Source: Bacteroidetes bacterium UBA2664
GTDB lineage: Bacteria > Bacteroidota > Rhodothermia > Balneolales > Balneolaceae
Reading direction: 5' to 3'
Assembly (NCBI GenBank): GCA_002359315.1
Contig: DEMS01000004.1
Coordinates: forward strand, 35,110-78,593
DNA length: 43,484 nt
Made by a program: the position numbers and the translations under genes. This document shows, one piece after another, positions 25,611 through 36,200 of the stretch. Under the pieces are notes generated by a model. It ran no database searches. It saw only the letters and a program-made list of their open reading frames with translations, and was not told where the DNA came from. How positions within the stretch are numbered: the stretch's first letter is position 1; every line of letters begins with the position of its first letter.

Positions 25611-26559
25611 CGCTTTTCTCAATATGCCGGGTAATCTGTTCAGCATGGACACGGCTATTCTCGATGAAGAGCCGGCCGGTATCCATCCCCCCACAAACAA
25701 CACCGGCCACATAGAGTCCGGGACGATTCGTTTCAAGTGTATCGGTATCATAAACCGGCATCTTGACATCATCTGTTGTTAGTTCAATCCCCAGTTTCTC
25801 CATCAGATCAAAATGAGGCTGATACCCGGTCATTGCCAAAACAAAATCGTTTTGAATCGTAATCAGTCCCTCAGGAGTTTCAATATCTACCTCAGTTTCA
25901 CGGATCGCTAAAAGTTTTGAATTAAAATAGCCTTTAATCGATCCCTCTTTAATTCGATTTTCGATATCCGGTTTAATCCAATATTTAATAGAGGGCTTTA
26001 GAGTATCATACTTAACAAGTACCGATACTTCAGCATTGCAATGCCACGTTTCCAGGGCGGCATCCGCCGCAGAATTTCCTCCGCCCACAACCAGTACTTT
26101 TTGCCATGCATATCGATGGGGATCATCATAATAGTGGGTTACTTTCGGGAGATCTTCACCGGGGATGTTCATTCGATTCTCCCGGCCATAAAATCCGGTT
26201 GCCAGCACTACCTTACTGGCTTTATACGAACTTTTATCTGTGGTTACAGTAAAAGCACCATCATTTCCTTCTACATCTGTAACCTCTTCATACAGCCTCA
26301 CATTCAGGCTATAATGTTCAGCGACGCGACGATAATATTCGAGGGCTTCACTTCGTGTGGGTTTGGGGCCATGGGAGATAAATGGAACATTACCAATCTC
26401 CAATTTATCGGAGGTGGAAAAAAAGGTCATATTGGTTGGATAGTGAAAAATTGAATTGACCAATGCCCCCCTCTCAATAATGATAGATGGAATGTCCCTT
26501 TTTTTTAATTCAATAGAGACGGCTAGACCAATGGGCCCGGAACCTATGATTAAAACCAT
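25600..26559 (-). CDS. ypdA: YpdA-family FAD-dependent disulfide reductase (putative bacillithiol disulfide reductase)
   Basis: A 319-residue flavoprotein with two dinucleotide folds: GSGPIG at residues 6-11 for FAD and VVGGGNSAAD around 155-165 for NAD(P)H. The stretch FHYPTNMTFFSTSDKLEIGNVPF-type sequence after residue 38 and the absence of a CxxC redox pair are typical of YpdA rather than thioredoxin reductase. YpdA/Bdr reduces bacillithiol disulfide in Firmicutes and relatives, so this gene hints at bacillithiol in the organism; bshA-C are not in this window. It ends against the SRP RNA gene, and its final Lys codons lie opposite that gene's T-tract. The upstream neighbour (YheT-like) is 20 bp away, suggesting cotranscription. 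Confidence 0.87.
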   Translation of the reverse strand: MVLIIGSGPIGLAVSIELKKRDIPSIIIERGALVNSIFHYPTNMTFFSTSDKLEIGNVPFISHGPKPTRSEALEYYRRVAEHYSLNVRLYEEVTDVEGNDGAFTVTTDKSSYKASKVVLATGFYGRENRMNIPGEDLPKVTHYYDDPHRYAWQKVLVVGGGNSAADAALETWHCNAEVSVLVKYDTLKPSIKYWIKPDIENRIKEGSIKGYFNSKLLAIRETEVDIETPEGLITIQNDFVLAMTGYQPHFDLMEKLGIELTTDDVKMPVYDTDTLETNRPGLYVAGVVCGGMDTGRLFIENSRVHAEQITRHIEKSEKK

Positions 26560-26579
26560 ATTTTTTAAAAAAGTTTGTT

Positions 26580-27560
26580 TTAATTACAACCAATTGAAGA
26601 TGTTTTTCCGTTCGATTTAAATGAATCAAAGAAATCAGCCACAGTCCTTTCCAGCCATCCCTGAGGCTTCGACCAAAATCCGACATGCCCCCCCTCGTCC
26701 GGGTAGCAACTGAAAAGTTTTGGGTTTCGGCTAATTTCATCGATTGGAGTCCATTTAAAAGGGGTCATCGGGTCTGCTTTGCTATGAACAATCAGAGTCT
26801 CAGTTTTAATTTGATCCATAAAGAAATAACTGGAACATTTTTGATAATAATCATCAGCATCCGTAAATCCATGCAATGGAGCCGTTACCTGGTTATCAAA
26901 ATCATAGAGTGAATTCCCCGTGTATGTCGGGAGATCAGGATAGTATTCTCTTTTACGCTCAAGTTTGTCCAGAAGTGTGATCAAAAATCGCTTTGAATAC
27001 AATCTATTCAAACCACTATCCAGATTTTCACAGCCCTTTTTTAATTCAAATGGAGTAGAAATCGCAACATTGGCAGCAATAGGATGATTTGTTCCATGTT
27101 TTTTCAGGTAATTAAATAAAACACTTCCACCCAGTGAAAAACCGGCTGTAAAAAGCGGTGAGTTTGGATACTGAAGTTTGACCCAGGTTAATATAGTATC
27201 AACATCTTCAATTTCGCCTGAGTGATAAAACCGCCTATTTCGATTTAATTTATCACCACACCCTCTAAAATTGACCATCACAACATTAAAATTACGAGCT
27301 GAAATCTCTTTTGCCAGCCGTGTAATATAATATCGTTTTGAACTCCCCTCTAAACCGTGGAATAAAACAGCTACCGGTTTTTTTTGTCCTCGGTTCATTA
27401 CATCCAACTCTAAAAAATCATCATCAGGCGTATCTATTTCTATACGCTCTGAGTTCAGATCGGGTGCCGACATCAATGTTGAACAGAGAACCGTATGAAA
27501 ATGACCGTTAAAACACCACGGAACAGATTTAAAGTTTTTTTCCGCTATTTCTGTATCCAT
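26580..27560 (-). CDS. YheT-family alpha/beta hydrolase
   Basis: A 326-residue cytoplasmic hydrolase. The opening PWCFNGHFHTVL and the block VNFRGCGDKLNR followed by FYHSGEIEDV are characteristic of the YheT/EMB8 family. The oxyanion motif FHGLEG precedes; the nucleophile is Ser142 in GFSLGG, the acid is likely the Asp in HSKADPMTP and the histidine is in GGHVGF. Biological substrates of YheT proteins are not established; esterase activity is expected. ATG at 27560. It is first in a likely two-gene minus operon with the ypdA-like gene, divergent from the Ppx/GppA gene across 206 bp that I could not interpret. Confidence 0.87.
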   Translation of the reverse strand: MDTEIAEKNFKSVPWCFNGHFHTVLCSTLMSAPDLNSERIEIDTPDDDFLELDVMNRGQKKPVAVLFHGLEGSSKRYYITRLAKEISARNFNVVMVNFRGCGDKLNRNRRFYHSGEIEDVDTILTWVKLQYPNSPLFTAGFSLGGSVLFNYLKKHGTNHPIAANVAISTPFELKKGCENLDSGLNRLYSKRFLITLLDKLERKREYYPDLPTYTGNSLYDFDNQVTAPLHGFTDADDYYQKCSSYFFMDQIKTETLIVHSKADPMTPFKWTPIDEISRNPKLFSCYPDEGGHVGFWSKPQGWLERTVADFFDSFKSNGKTSSIGCN

Positions 27561-27766
27561 CGTATAAAAATAGGAAAGGATTCAGGTAACTTCATCTCAA
27601 TAAATCAAAAAAGATTTTTGGTGCCACTTTCATTATCATGTTTAGTACCCTTAAAAAGAGTAGATTTTTGTCAGATTTGAGATGTTAAAATATAATTCAG
27701 GTTAGTCATTGAGTAAGAAATAGAATACACGTAATTCAAGAGTAAATATCTGTCAGCCATTACTGA

Positions 27767-29341
27767 ATGAAACCACAGCCCCCACATAGTCCGATCAAAC
27801 GGGTTGCCGCGATCGATCTTGGCACCAATTCATTTCATGCCGTCATAGTTGATGTCTATTCGGATGGTAGTTTTTATACGATTGACAAACTAAAGGAGAT
27901 GGTTTTATTGGCGGAAAAGGGTTTCAATAATCGACTTTCTGAAGAAGCGATGCAGAGAGCCCTGGATGCATTAAATAAAATAAAGACATTGAGTGAGCAT
28001 CAAGGTTCAGATCGGATTCTTGCCTATGCAACCAGTGCGATTCGTGAAGCTGAAAATGGGGGAGTTTTCATACAGAGAGTCATCGATGAAGTGGGAATAA
28101 AAATAATCGCAATTCCCGGCAGAATGGAAGCTGAATTAATTGGTTTAGCTGTTCAACATGGTGTTCAAATGCCAAAATTACCCTCGTTGATAATGGATAT
28201 CGGAGGAGGGAGTGTAGAGTTTATATTGGCCGACAGGAAAAAATTTTTCTACCTGACGAGTAAAAAGCTTGGAGTCGCAAGATTGACTTCAGAATTTATT
28301 AAATCAGACCCTATTACTCCTGCAGAAATTAAAGACCTGGAATCTCATTTTAGGAATAATTTGGATGATGTGGCGCAGGCATTTGCCCTTCATCGGGGAA
28401 AGCTAATGATAGGTTCATCAGGGACCATGGAGAATATTGCCTTGATGATATCTCATAAGCTTAAAAAATCACCAAATCTGACAGTAAATCAGTTGAGGTT
28501 TACATCAAGGCAGTTTTTTGATTTTTATAAAGAGGTGATAACCCTGGATCATAAGGAGAGATCCAAACTGGTTGGATTAGATGAAAAAAGAGTTGATTTG
28601 CTTCCTGTGGGGTTGGTATTGGTCAATTTTATATTGCAAAATTTTGCAATCAAAGAGGTTAAAATATCGGCTCAAGCCCTTCGTGAAGGGATTATTTTGC
28701 GATTTATAAAACAGGAATTGAAAGATTTAAAGGAGGTCAATGTTGTAGGGGATCCGCGGCGGCGCAGTGTTATGGAGTTAGTTCACAAATGTGATTGGCA
28801 TGAGTTACATTCCAAACATGTAGCGAAGTTGGCACTGGCAATTTTTGATTTTGTTCAGGATGATCTGAATTTAAATTCTTTAGATAGAGAACTGCTTGAA
28901 TATGCATCTTTTATGCATGACATTGGATATTATATATCTCATCGAAAGCATCATAAACATGCCCTTTATATCATCAGAAATGCCGATTTGAAGGGGTTTA
29001 ATGAAGAAGAAATTGAAGTGATGGCACACGTTGCCAGATATCATCGGCGCTCTACCCCGAAACCACGTCACAATCTGTTTGATCAACTCAAAGTGATCGA
29101 TAAGGAGAGGATACGAAAACTTTCAGCTATCCTGCGAATTGCGGATGGATTGGATCGAAGTCATTATCAAAATGTACGCACCATTGATTTAAGTCAGGAT
29201 AAAAAGTCAATTAAAATGAGAATTGTAACAGAAGCAGATCCTCAATTGGAAATCTGGGGTGCAATGAGGAAGAAGTCTCTTTTTGAAGAGGTGACCGGGA
29301 AAAAGTTAATTATTGAGTCTGACAACATTATAAAGTCATAA
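27767..29341 (+). CDS. Ppx/GppA-family exopolyphosphatase with HD domain
   Basis: A 524-residue enzyme. The actin-like ASKHA phosphatase domain covers about residues 10-310, with AIDLGTNSFH at 15-24, YATSAIREA further on and the second phosphate loop MDIGGGSVEF at about 143-152. A C-terminal HD-type region follows, with His384-Asp385 in FMHDIGYY, as in long Ppx and GppA proteins. These enzymes release phosphate from polyphosphate ends or convert pppGpp to ppGpp; which one applies here cannot be decided. The length is typical of the two-domain form. ATG at 27767. No ppk gene is adjacent. Confidence 0.9.
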   Translation: MKPQPPHSPIKRVAAIDLGTNSFHAVIVDVYSDGSFYTIDKLKEMVLLAEKGFNNRLSEEAMQRALDALNKIKTLSEHQGSDRILAYATSAIREAENGGVFIQRVIDEVGIKIIAIPGRMEAELIGLAVQHGVQMPKLPSLIMDIGGGSVEFILADRKKFFYLTSKKLGVARLTSEFIKSDPITPAEIKDLESHFRNNLDDVAQAFALHRGKLMIGSSGTMENIALMISHKLKKSPNLTVNQLRFTSRQFFDFYKEVITLDHKERSKLVGLDEKRVDLLPVGLVLVNFILQNFAIKEVKISAQALREGIILRFIKQELKDLKEVNVVGDPRRRSVMELVHKCDWHELHSKHVAKLALAIFDFVQDDLNLNSLDRELLEYASFMHDIGYYISHRKHHKHALYIIRNADLKGFNEEEIEVMAHVARYHRRSTPKPRHNLFDQLKVIDKERIRKLSAILRIADGLDRSHYQNVRTIDLSQDKKSIKMRIVTEADPQLEIWGAMRKKSLFEEVTGKKLIIESDNIIKS

Positions 29342-29397
29342 AAAACCGGCGTGAATCTAAAGCTGCGTTTCTGTCCGACTTGAGAACCCATCAAAAT

Positions 29398-29829
29398 CTA
29401 TCCGTTTTTTTCACTTATCTCTTTTTGGTACTGTTTTAACTTCTGTACGTACTCATACCTTGCTTTAATGCCGGATTTATTCCCATAAATAGTTCCGGAA
29501 ACAGAAGACAGGATAAGCACTATCATGAGTACCACGTCATTTTGATTAAAGGGTTGATCCATAATCACTAACCAACCGGAGGGGGGGATAAAAATGAGAA
29601 TTGCCAGCGCAATATGCATTTTCGTTGGAGCGGGGACTTTCCGGATATATCGTTTAATTGCTGCGTATGTGATATTGAAATATAAAAAACCGAAGCTCAA
29701 AGCTGTAAGTACCATAATCAGCCAGGATTCAGACATGAACTGGAAGAAATGGTGAGTGAAAATAATGATCCCCAATGAGATTGTGGTAACCCATGTAGCA
29801 TATGCGAAAAATCTGGCTTTATCTTGCAT
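29398..29829 (-). CDS. Small membrane protein of unknown function
   Basis: A 143-residue protein with four hydrophobic segments (about residues 9-28, 35-55, 70-88, 97-115) and a basic, lysine-rich cytoplasmic tail (KLKQYQKEISEKNG). I do not recognise the family. It lies 54 bp downstream of lptD on the same strand and might be carried on the end of that transcript. The gene ends tail-to-tail with the Ppx/GppA gene with 56 bp between. The frame is open with an ATG at 29829 and composition like its neighbours, so I think it is real. Confidence 0.7.
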   Translation of the reverse strand: MQDKARFFAYATWVTTISLGIIIFTHHFFQFMSESWLIMVLTALSFGFLYFNITYAAIKRYIRKVPAPTKMHIALAILIFIPPSGWLVIMDQPFNQNDVVLMIVLILSSVSGTIYGNKSGIKARYEYVQKLKQYQKEISEKNG

Positions 29830-29883
29830 TGATGAATTTGTTTTATATAAATAATTATTTGAAGTAACAGTTCAATGGACTTT

Positions 29884-32673
29884 TTAGAATCCTGAGGGCC
29901 TTCTTCCGGTTGGTGAAGAACTTCTTTCCAGGTTGTTTAATCCGGGTAATTTTTGGAATAAACTCTGTATCTGTCCACCGGTTAAAGAGAGCCGAAAAGT
30001 ATAATACTGAAACTCTCCAAAAGGATTGAATTGGAAATCAAGATCCCAGCAAACCATTGTTCTGCGTAAACTGAACTGGGAGGGAGTCAACTCTTTTTCT
30101 ATAAAGTCATAACCGATTCTTGTGCTTACACTCCATTTGGGAGTCAGGTTAAATCGAATGTTATTAGCATTCAGCACTGCAGATTTCCTGGCATCTTCTC
30201 CATGCCGATACGTCCATCGATAGCTGAAATCAAGCCCCATTTGAAATGTAGAGGAGTAATCCTGAATCGGTTCGTTATTAAACCTGCGATCGACCGGACT
30301 GAAAAAGGATTGATCGTATGGGTCGTATGGATTATAAATGGGAGTAAAAAGTCGGGTACTGCCACCCATTCCGCCCCTTCGAATGGAGGTCGATAGGCTT
30401 AAGCTGTAACTGAGTGGCTGTAAAAATTTATTCGAGTCTTGCCAAATAAATGTATTGATTTCAGCTCCATTGTCATCCCGGCTGTATGCAGAATAGGTTG
30501 CACTTGCAGATAGCCGAAGGCCTTCAACAACTCTGGATGAGAGAGAAACATTTAGACGGCCAAAATTAAGGCTGTCTGCGGCAAAATTATAACTGGAAGT
30601 CGCTGAAAGGTTATCTATGATTCTCAGATTTGTAGAATTTATCTCACCGGTTGAATCACGTTTTACACTTTTAGTCTCAAAAATATTGGTTATGCCGAAC
30701 GACATGGTTTGCTGCTCACCGGCTGAGGGGCCATTAAATATTTCCTCCTGAAAAATTGAGTATTTTTGTGTATTCCCAAGTGTATCACTCTGAACTTCTC
30801 TAAAAAACCCCCACTGTTCTTCAGAAAAATCGGGTCGGTACCCAAAACTGATATTGGGCCGGACGGTATGTCTTAGTCCTTCAAAATTCCCAATTTTGAT
30901 CTGTGAAATACCGTAAAAAGTTGTACTGAAATTAAGAGAAGTTGAAAAATCTCTTGCCGTTACAAAGCCGGGTTCTTGCCTGGTTTCGAGTCTGTTTGTC
31001 TCTTCATTCAATTCTCTTCGGATTGATGATGGATACCAATATTCATTATAATTCATATTGGCACTTACATTTATAAATTGGCTGGGAATAATTTGTGATG
31101 CACTTACATCTGCCCTTTGTATAAATCCTGATCGAATATGTCTGTCGCCACCTGTTGCTTCTCTATGCAGGGAAGGGTCCAGAAGTGCCTGAAACCAATT
31201 CACATCCGCAGAGTCACGGTCCGTAGGAGTGAAATTGTATTCTGATCTGAAATTATTTCTATAGTTAATTGAGATTCTTTCATACCATTTTTCTTCTGAA
31301 ACTCCGGGATTGCTTGAAGCAAATGGGGAGAACTGACGTAGTGAAAAGTTCATCTCTGGTCCGGTTAACCGTGTGACATTGGTACTAAACTGCTGATTCA
31401 GATTAGATGATACACTGAAGTTATATATATTTTCCGGATGACTATAACGATATGAGACTCTTGAGGTACTGCTTGTTTCAGCCCGATCATCAATGTTAAA
31501 GGAATTTCTTCTGAAATAATCTGCGCTTCTCAGATTAATATTTGCTGATATATTTGAGAAAGGGTTTATCTGCTGATCGTGAGATATTGAAAGACGTCGT
31601 GTTTTTGTCTCTGTAAAGCCGGGATCTGTAGGTTCTAATCCGCGTTCACTTGAATAGCCGAGCGTAATATTCCCATTATAATTACCGGTCTTTCGGTACT
31701 GTAAACGGGATTCACTGAAGAAGGTGCCTGAGGTAAACACATCAAAAGAAGTCTGAGCAGTCAGATAGTCATTGATATATTGAAACCATCCTAAATTTTG
31801 AAGTCCTAAGCCACGTGCCGAACTGTTTTGAAAGGCATATGTTGGTTCCAGTATCCCGGATCGTCGGCGGTCAATTCCAGCCGGAACATAACCGAAAGGG
31901 AAAACGAGCGGATAGGGGATGTCCAGAATATAGAGCCTGGCGTTTGTAAAGAAAATTTCCTCTTCATCAACAACTTTCATCTGTTGAGCCTTGATATAAT
32001 AGTACATATGATCCGGCGGACAAGTGGAGTAGATCCCATCTTCTACAAAAACTTCAGTTCTGGATATATTTTTCACTTTTGTTCCGACTAAATATCCATC
32101 ATCTATCTGAATCTCAGCAACTTCAAATTTTCCTTTTTCCGTTTCATAATTGAAAAGGATCCGCCGGCTTCTAAGATCCGTTCCGCCTTGTTTTAGAGTT
32201 GGATAGGAGAGAGTATCAGTGGGTTCTGATGAGAATGCCATTACTTCACTCTTATTTAAATCAAGTTCAATAGTACCTGAAGATAGTTCCCCGGATGTAT
32301 GGCGTACATTGCTGGCGCCATATAGATTAGCGATCCGCTGGCCCCTGAAATTAAATGTAAGGGAGTCTCTTGCCTGAAAGTTAACAGCATCCGGTGCAGA
32401 TTGGCGATCGGCTTCCCGTGATTGTGCTGAGAAATCCTGTCCGTTCATCAGTTCTTCTGGAGTGAATTGACTTTGCTGAAAAGTTGTATCCATTTGCAAT
32501 GAGTCGGGCACACTTTCAAAGGGTACTGTGCTCTCTGGGATAGTATCGTTTTCTGTTGTTCGCAGAGAATCAGATACAACTTGTGAAGTTGAAACATTTA
32601 CAGATAGAACCAGCAAAAGTAGGATTGTCAGAAAAATACACGGGGTGCTATTTGATAGGACAACTCTTTGCAT
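29884..32673 (-). CDS. lptD: LptD-like LPS-assembly outer membrane protein
   Basis: A 929-residue protein. A hydrophobic signal region ends near residue 30 (STSQ). Residues about 105-260 form the periplasmic OstA/LptA-like jelly roll (ANLYGASNVRHTSGELSSGTIELD and following). The remaining 600 residues are an LptD-type beta-barrel. LptD with LptE inserts LPS in the outer leaflet of the outer membrane. The mature chain has only two cysteines, Cys218 (YSTCPP) and Cys875 (VCWD), at positions resembling those that form inter-domain disulfides in E. coli LptD, which has four. ATG at 32673. It follows a FtsB-like gene and secA on the same strand. Confidence 0.9.
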   Translation of the reverse strand: MQRVVLSNSTPCIFLTILLLLVLSVNVSTSQVVSDSLRTTENDTIPESTVPFESVPDSLQMDTTFQQSQFTPEELMNGQDFSAQSREADRQSAPDAVNFQARDSLTFNFRGQRIANLYGASNVRHTSGELSSGTIELDLNKSEVMAFSSEPTDTLSYPTLKQGGTDLRSRRILFNYETEKGKFEVAEIQIDDGYLVGTKVKNISRTEVFVEDGIYSTCPPDHMYYYIKAQQMKVVDEEEIFFTNARLYILDIPYPLVFPFGYVPAGIDRRRSGILEPTYAFQNSSARGLGLQNLGWFQYINDYLTAQTSFDVFTSGTFFSESRLQYRKTGNYNGNITLGYSSERGLEPTDPGFTETKTRRLSISHDQQINPFSNISANINLRSADYFRRNSFNIDDRAETSSTSRVSYRYSHPENIYNFSVSSNLNQQFSTNVTRLTGPEMNFSLRQFSPFASSNPGVSEEKWYERISINYRNNFRSEYNFTPTDRDSADVNWFQALLDPSLHREATGGDRHIRSGFIQRADVSASQIIPSQFINVSANMNYNEYWYPSSIRRELNEETNRLETRQEPGFVTARDFSTSLNFSTTFYGISQIKIGNFEGLRHTVRPNISFGYRPDFSEEQWGFFREVQSDTLGNTQKYSIFQEEIFNGPSAGEQQTMSFGITNIFETKSVKRDSTGEINSTNLRIIDNLSATSSYNFAADSLNFGRLNVSLSSRVVEGLRLSASATYSAYSRDDNGAEINTFIWQDSNKFLQPLSYSLSLSTSIRRGGMGGSTRLFTPIYNPYDPYDQSFFSPVDRRFNNEPIQDYSSTFQMGLDFSYRWTYRHGEDARKSAVLNANNIRFNLTPKWSVSTRIGYDFIEKELTPSQFSLRRTMVCWDLDFQFNPFGEFQYYTFRLSLTGGQIQSLFQKLPGLNNLERSSSPTGRRPSGF

Positions 32674-32837
32674 GAAGGTGAATTAAGAAACATGCCTAAT
32701 GGATCGTTCACTTTGATCCATTGAATTTACAAAAATAAATAAAAGACGAATGAAGGGCATTATAATACCTGCTGAATTCTTGTTCTTTAGTTTGGATAAT
32801 CTATATGGTGCAGGTGATTATTCGAAAATAGAATCAA

Positions 32838-33143
32838 TCAATCCGCTCTTTGTATGATATAGACCGTTTCATTCGGTTTTCTCATACCATAATCTTCGCG
32901 TGCAATCTTTTCGATCAGGTCCGGATTATTTTCAAGGGCTTTTATTTTGGACTCCAATTCTGCGGTGCGCTGGCGATAATCTTCCGTACGCTCAACCAAA
33001 TCTTTTTTCTGTCGCTCCAGCTTCATTTTAGTCATGACACTATATGTATCAAAAAACAGAAACCATACAGCAATAAATGCTGCAAGAAGCCACATAATCC
33101 AGGATCTTTTCCACTGAAGTGAACGGAGTATTTTTTTGTCCAT
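32838..33143 (-). CDS. FtsB/DivIC-family septum formation protein
   Basis: A 101-residue bitopic membrane protein: a basic N-terminus, one membrane helix at about residues 15-31, then a coiled coil (about 38-75) and a short motif KIAREDYGMRKPNE near the end that is the signature of the septum formation initiator family. FtsB/DivIC acts in the periplasm with FtsL and FtsQ to activate septal peptidoglycan synthesis. The gene lies 67 bp after secA and 165 bp before lptD on the same strand. ftsL and ftsQ are not nearby. The name ftsB versus divIC cannot be settled here. Confidence 0.9.
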   Translation of the reverse strand: MDKKILRSLQWKRSWIMWLLAAFIAVWFLFFDTYSVMTKMKLERQKKDLVERTEDYRQRTAELESKIKALENNPDLIEKIAREDYGMRKPNETVYIIQRAD

Positions 33144-33210
33144 AATGTCTTAAGATGATTATCTGAAATTACTTCAAAACAGATGGATTAACAAGCAGTG
33201 AATAAAGGGC

Positions 33211-36200
33211 CTATTTTTCGACCAAAATCCACCCTTCTTCGTCAACCATCTTTTTGGCGTGTTTCCATTTTACTTCTTTCACCTGATTTGTACTTAAGTT
33301 TTGAACTTTAACAAAATCATTTCTGCCCGGTTCATCTTCAACGGTAACCGGTTGTCTTTTTTCTCCGGGAGCCGATGCACGAGCACTTCCATCCCCGCTC
33401 TGTTGTGCACCGCGGAATCCCATATTTGTAGAATCTGCATGCTGAGTCTGGGCTTTATCCATATCATATTTGCCACGCTCCTGTTTCGCTTGCTGGACTC
33501 TATTTGGGTCGCCCGACATTTCCGGAATGGCTTTCCAAATGAGTGAAATGGCTTCTTTATTAATTTCGTCTAATAACACTTTGAACATTTCAAATGCTTC
33601 TCTTTTGTATTCGAGTAGCGGATCTTTCTGTCCAAATGAACGCAAACCAATCCCCTCTTTCACCGTATCCAATTCTCGTAAATGTTCCATCCATTTATTA
33701 TCAATGGTTGACAGGATGGCTGTTCGTTCTAAAGCACGGGCAACTTCCTTCCCTTCATTTTTAGCTGCTTTTTCGACATCAACAACAATACGCATCCGAC
33801 GAATACCATCAGAGAAAATTACCTGAATCTTGTTCGGCTTTTTATCAGAATCGGATGCCAATATCTGTTGAATCACTCTGTAGAGAGGTTCAGCAACTAA
33901 TTTTTCCTTCTTTCGGTAGACTTCATATGCCCGGTTAATAACATGATCAATCAACCCATCTTCACCCATTAAAGCCCAGCTATCCAGGTCAATTTCGACA
34001 TCTACTGCAAGTACACGTAACACTTCATCTCTTAATTTCTCAAATTCACCATTTGGGAAATGTTCATATACGATTGATTCAACTAAATTTTCAAGCATGT
34101 CAAAAATATCTCCTTGAAGCTCATCGCCTCTAAGAGCATTTTTACGTCTTGAGTAGATGACTTTTCGCTGATTATTTAATACATCATCATATTCAAGTTG
34201 ACGTTTTCGAATGCTGAAATTGTTCTGTTCAACTTTCTTCTGGGCCCGTTCAAGTGATTTTGTTACCCATGGATGCTGAATCACTTCCCCTTCATCAAAA
34301 TTCAGTTTATCCATGATATTGGCAATCCGGTCGGTACCGCCAAATAATGTCATGAGATCATCTTCAAGAGAGACAAAAAACTGTGTCTCGCCCGGATCCC
34401 CCTGTCGGCCGGCACGCCCTCTTAACTGAAGGTCAATCCGTCTCGATTCATGCCGTTCTGTTCCCAGAATTGCCAAACCTCCTATTTCTTTCACCTCTTT
34501 AGTGAGCTTGATATCCGTACCCCGCCCCGCCATGTTCGTGGCTACTGTAACGGCTCCGGGCCGGCCGGCTTCTGCAACAATTTCACTTTCACTGGCATGT
34601 TGTTTGGCATTCAGGACGTTGTGTGGAATTTTCTCTTTTTTGAGCATCCGGCTGATCGATTCAGAGACATCCACACTTGTTGTACCTACCAATACGGGTT
34701 GTCCGCTTTCATGGTACTCTCTGATCTTGTTAATCGCTGCTTTATACTTTTCTCGTTTAGTTCGAAAGATAAAGTCTTCCTTATCGTCACGTATGATCGG
34801 CCGATTTGTAGGAATAACGGTTACATCCAGACTGTAGATCTCATTAAATTCACCTTCTTCAGTCGCTGCCGTACCTGTCATGCCGGCAAGTTTATGATAC
34901 ATTCTGAAGTAATTTTGCAGAGTTATTGTGGCGTATGTTTGTGTAGCTGCCTCCACTTTTACGTTTTCTTTCGCTTCAATGGCTTGATGGAGTCCATCAG
35001 AATAACGGCGACCGGAGAGGACCCTGCCTGTGTGTTCATCCACAATCTGCACCTTCCCGTCCTGTACGATATACTCTTCCTCACGCTCAAAGAGTGTATA
35101 TGCTTTTAGCAGCTGGTTAACGGTGTGAATTCGATCTCCACGTTCAGCGAAGAGGCGGTGTAGTTCATTAAACTGTTTTTCTCGATCCTGCTTGAGTTCC
35201 TCTTTGATCTCATCAATTTTCTTGTTTTTGTAGTCATCACTGAATTCCGAATTTGATTTGACCTCTTCAATTTTCTCTTTTTTTATCTTCTCAACGGACT
35301 CTTCAATTTCGGAAGTCTCCGTTCCCAGATCCGGAATCACAAAAAACTCATTACCTTCTTCATCTTTGGTAATAAAATCTCTTCCTTTGTCGGTCATTTC
35401 GATCGACTTCTGTTTCATATCTACTGCGTAGTAGAGATACTCATCAACAAAAGGCAGGTTTTTTGCATTATCAGCCAGATAGATACTCTCTGTTTGCTGA
35501 ACGAGTCTTTGATAGTCGGCCTCCTGCATGAGTTTCCGGAATTTTCCGTTTTTGGGATATCCTCTTTCAGCCCTGTAGAGTGCCAATCCTGCTTTTTCCT
35601 TATTCCCCTCTTTGAAATGTGCTTCTGCTTCGTTTACGAGAGATGCAACCAATTTTTTTTGTGCGTTTACCAGTGCTTCAACTCTGGGTTTCATCTCTTC
35701 ATACTTCTGCTGTCCGGTAGATTGAGGGACAGGGCCGGAGATGATCAATGGCGTTCTGGCCTCATCAATCAAGATTGAATCCACCTCATCAATAATTGCA
35801 AAATGGTGTCTGCCCTGGACAAGCTGTTCTTCTTCAATCACCATATTGTCTCGAAGGTAGTCGAAACCAAATTCATTGTTCGTACCGTAGGTGATATCGG
35901 CCTTGTATGCTTTTCTTCTGAGTTCTGTATTTGGATCGTAACGATCGATGCAGTCGACAGTCAGGCCGTGAAAGTTGAAAATGGGCTCATTCCATTCCGC
36001 ATCACGCTGAGCCAGGTAGGTGTTTACGGTTACAATATGGACACCCCGGCCGGCCAGGGCATTTAAATAGGAGGGAAAGATCGCGGCCAATGTTTTACCT
36101 TCACCGGTTTTCATCTCAGCGATACTGCTTTGGTGCATGGATATGGCACCCACCAGCTGAACGTCATAAGGAACCATATCCCACTCAATTTCACTGCCGG

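Noticed and set aside
34450..35109. Long plus-strand ORF opposite secA
   Set aside because: It is antisense to strongly conserved secA motifs, has cysteine-rich low-quality composition and no recognisable domain.
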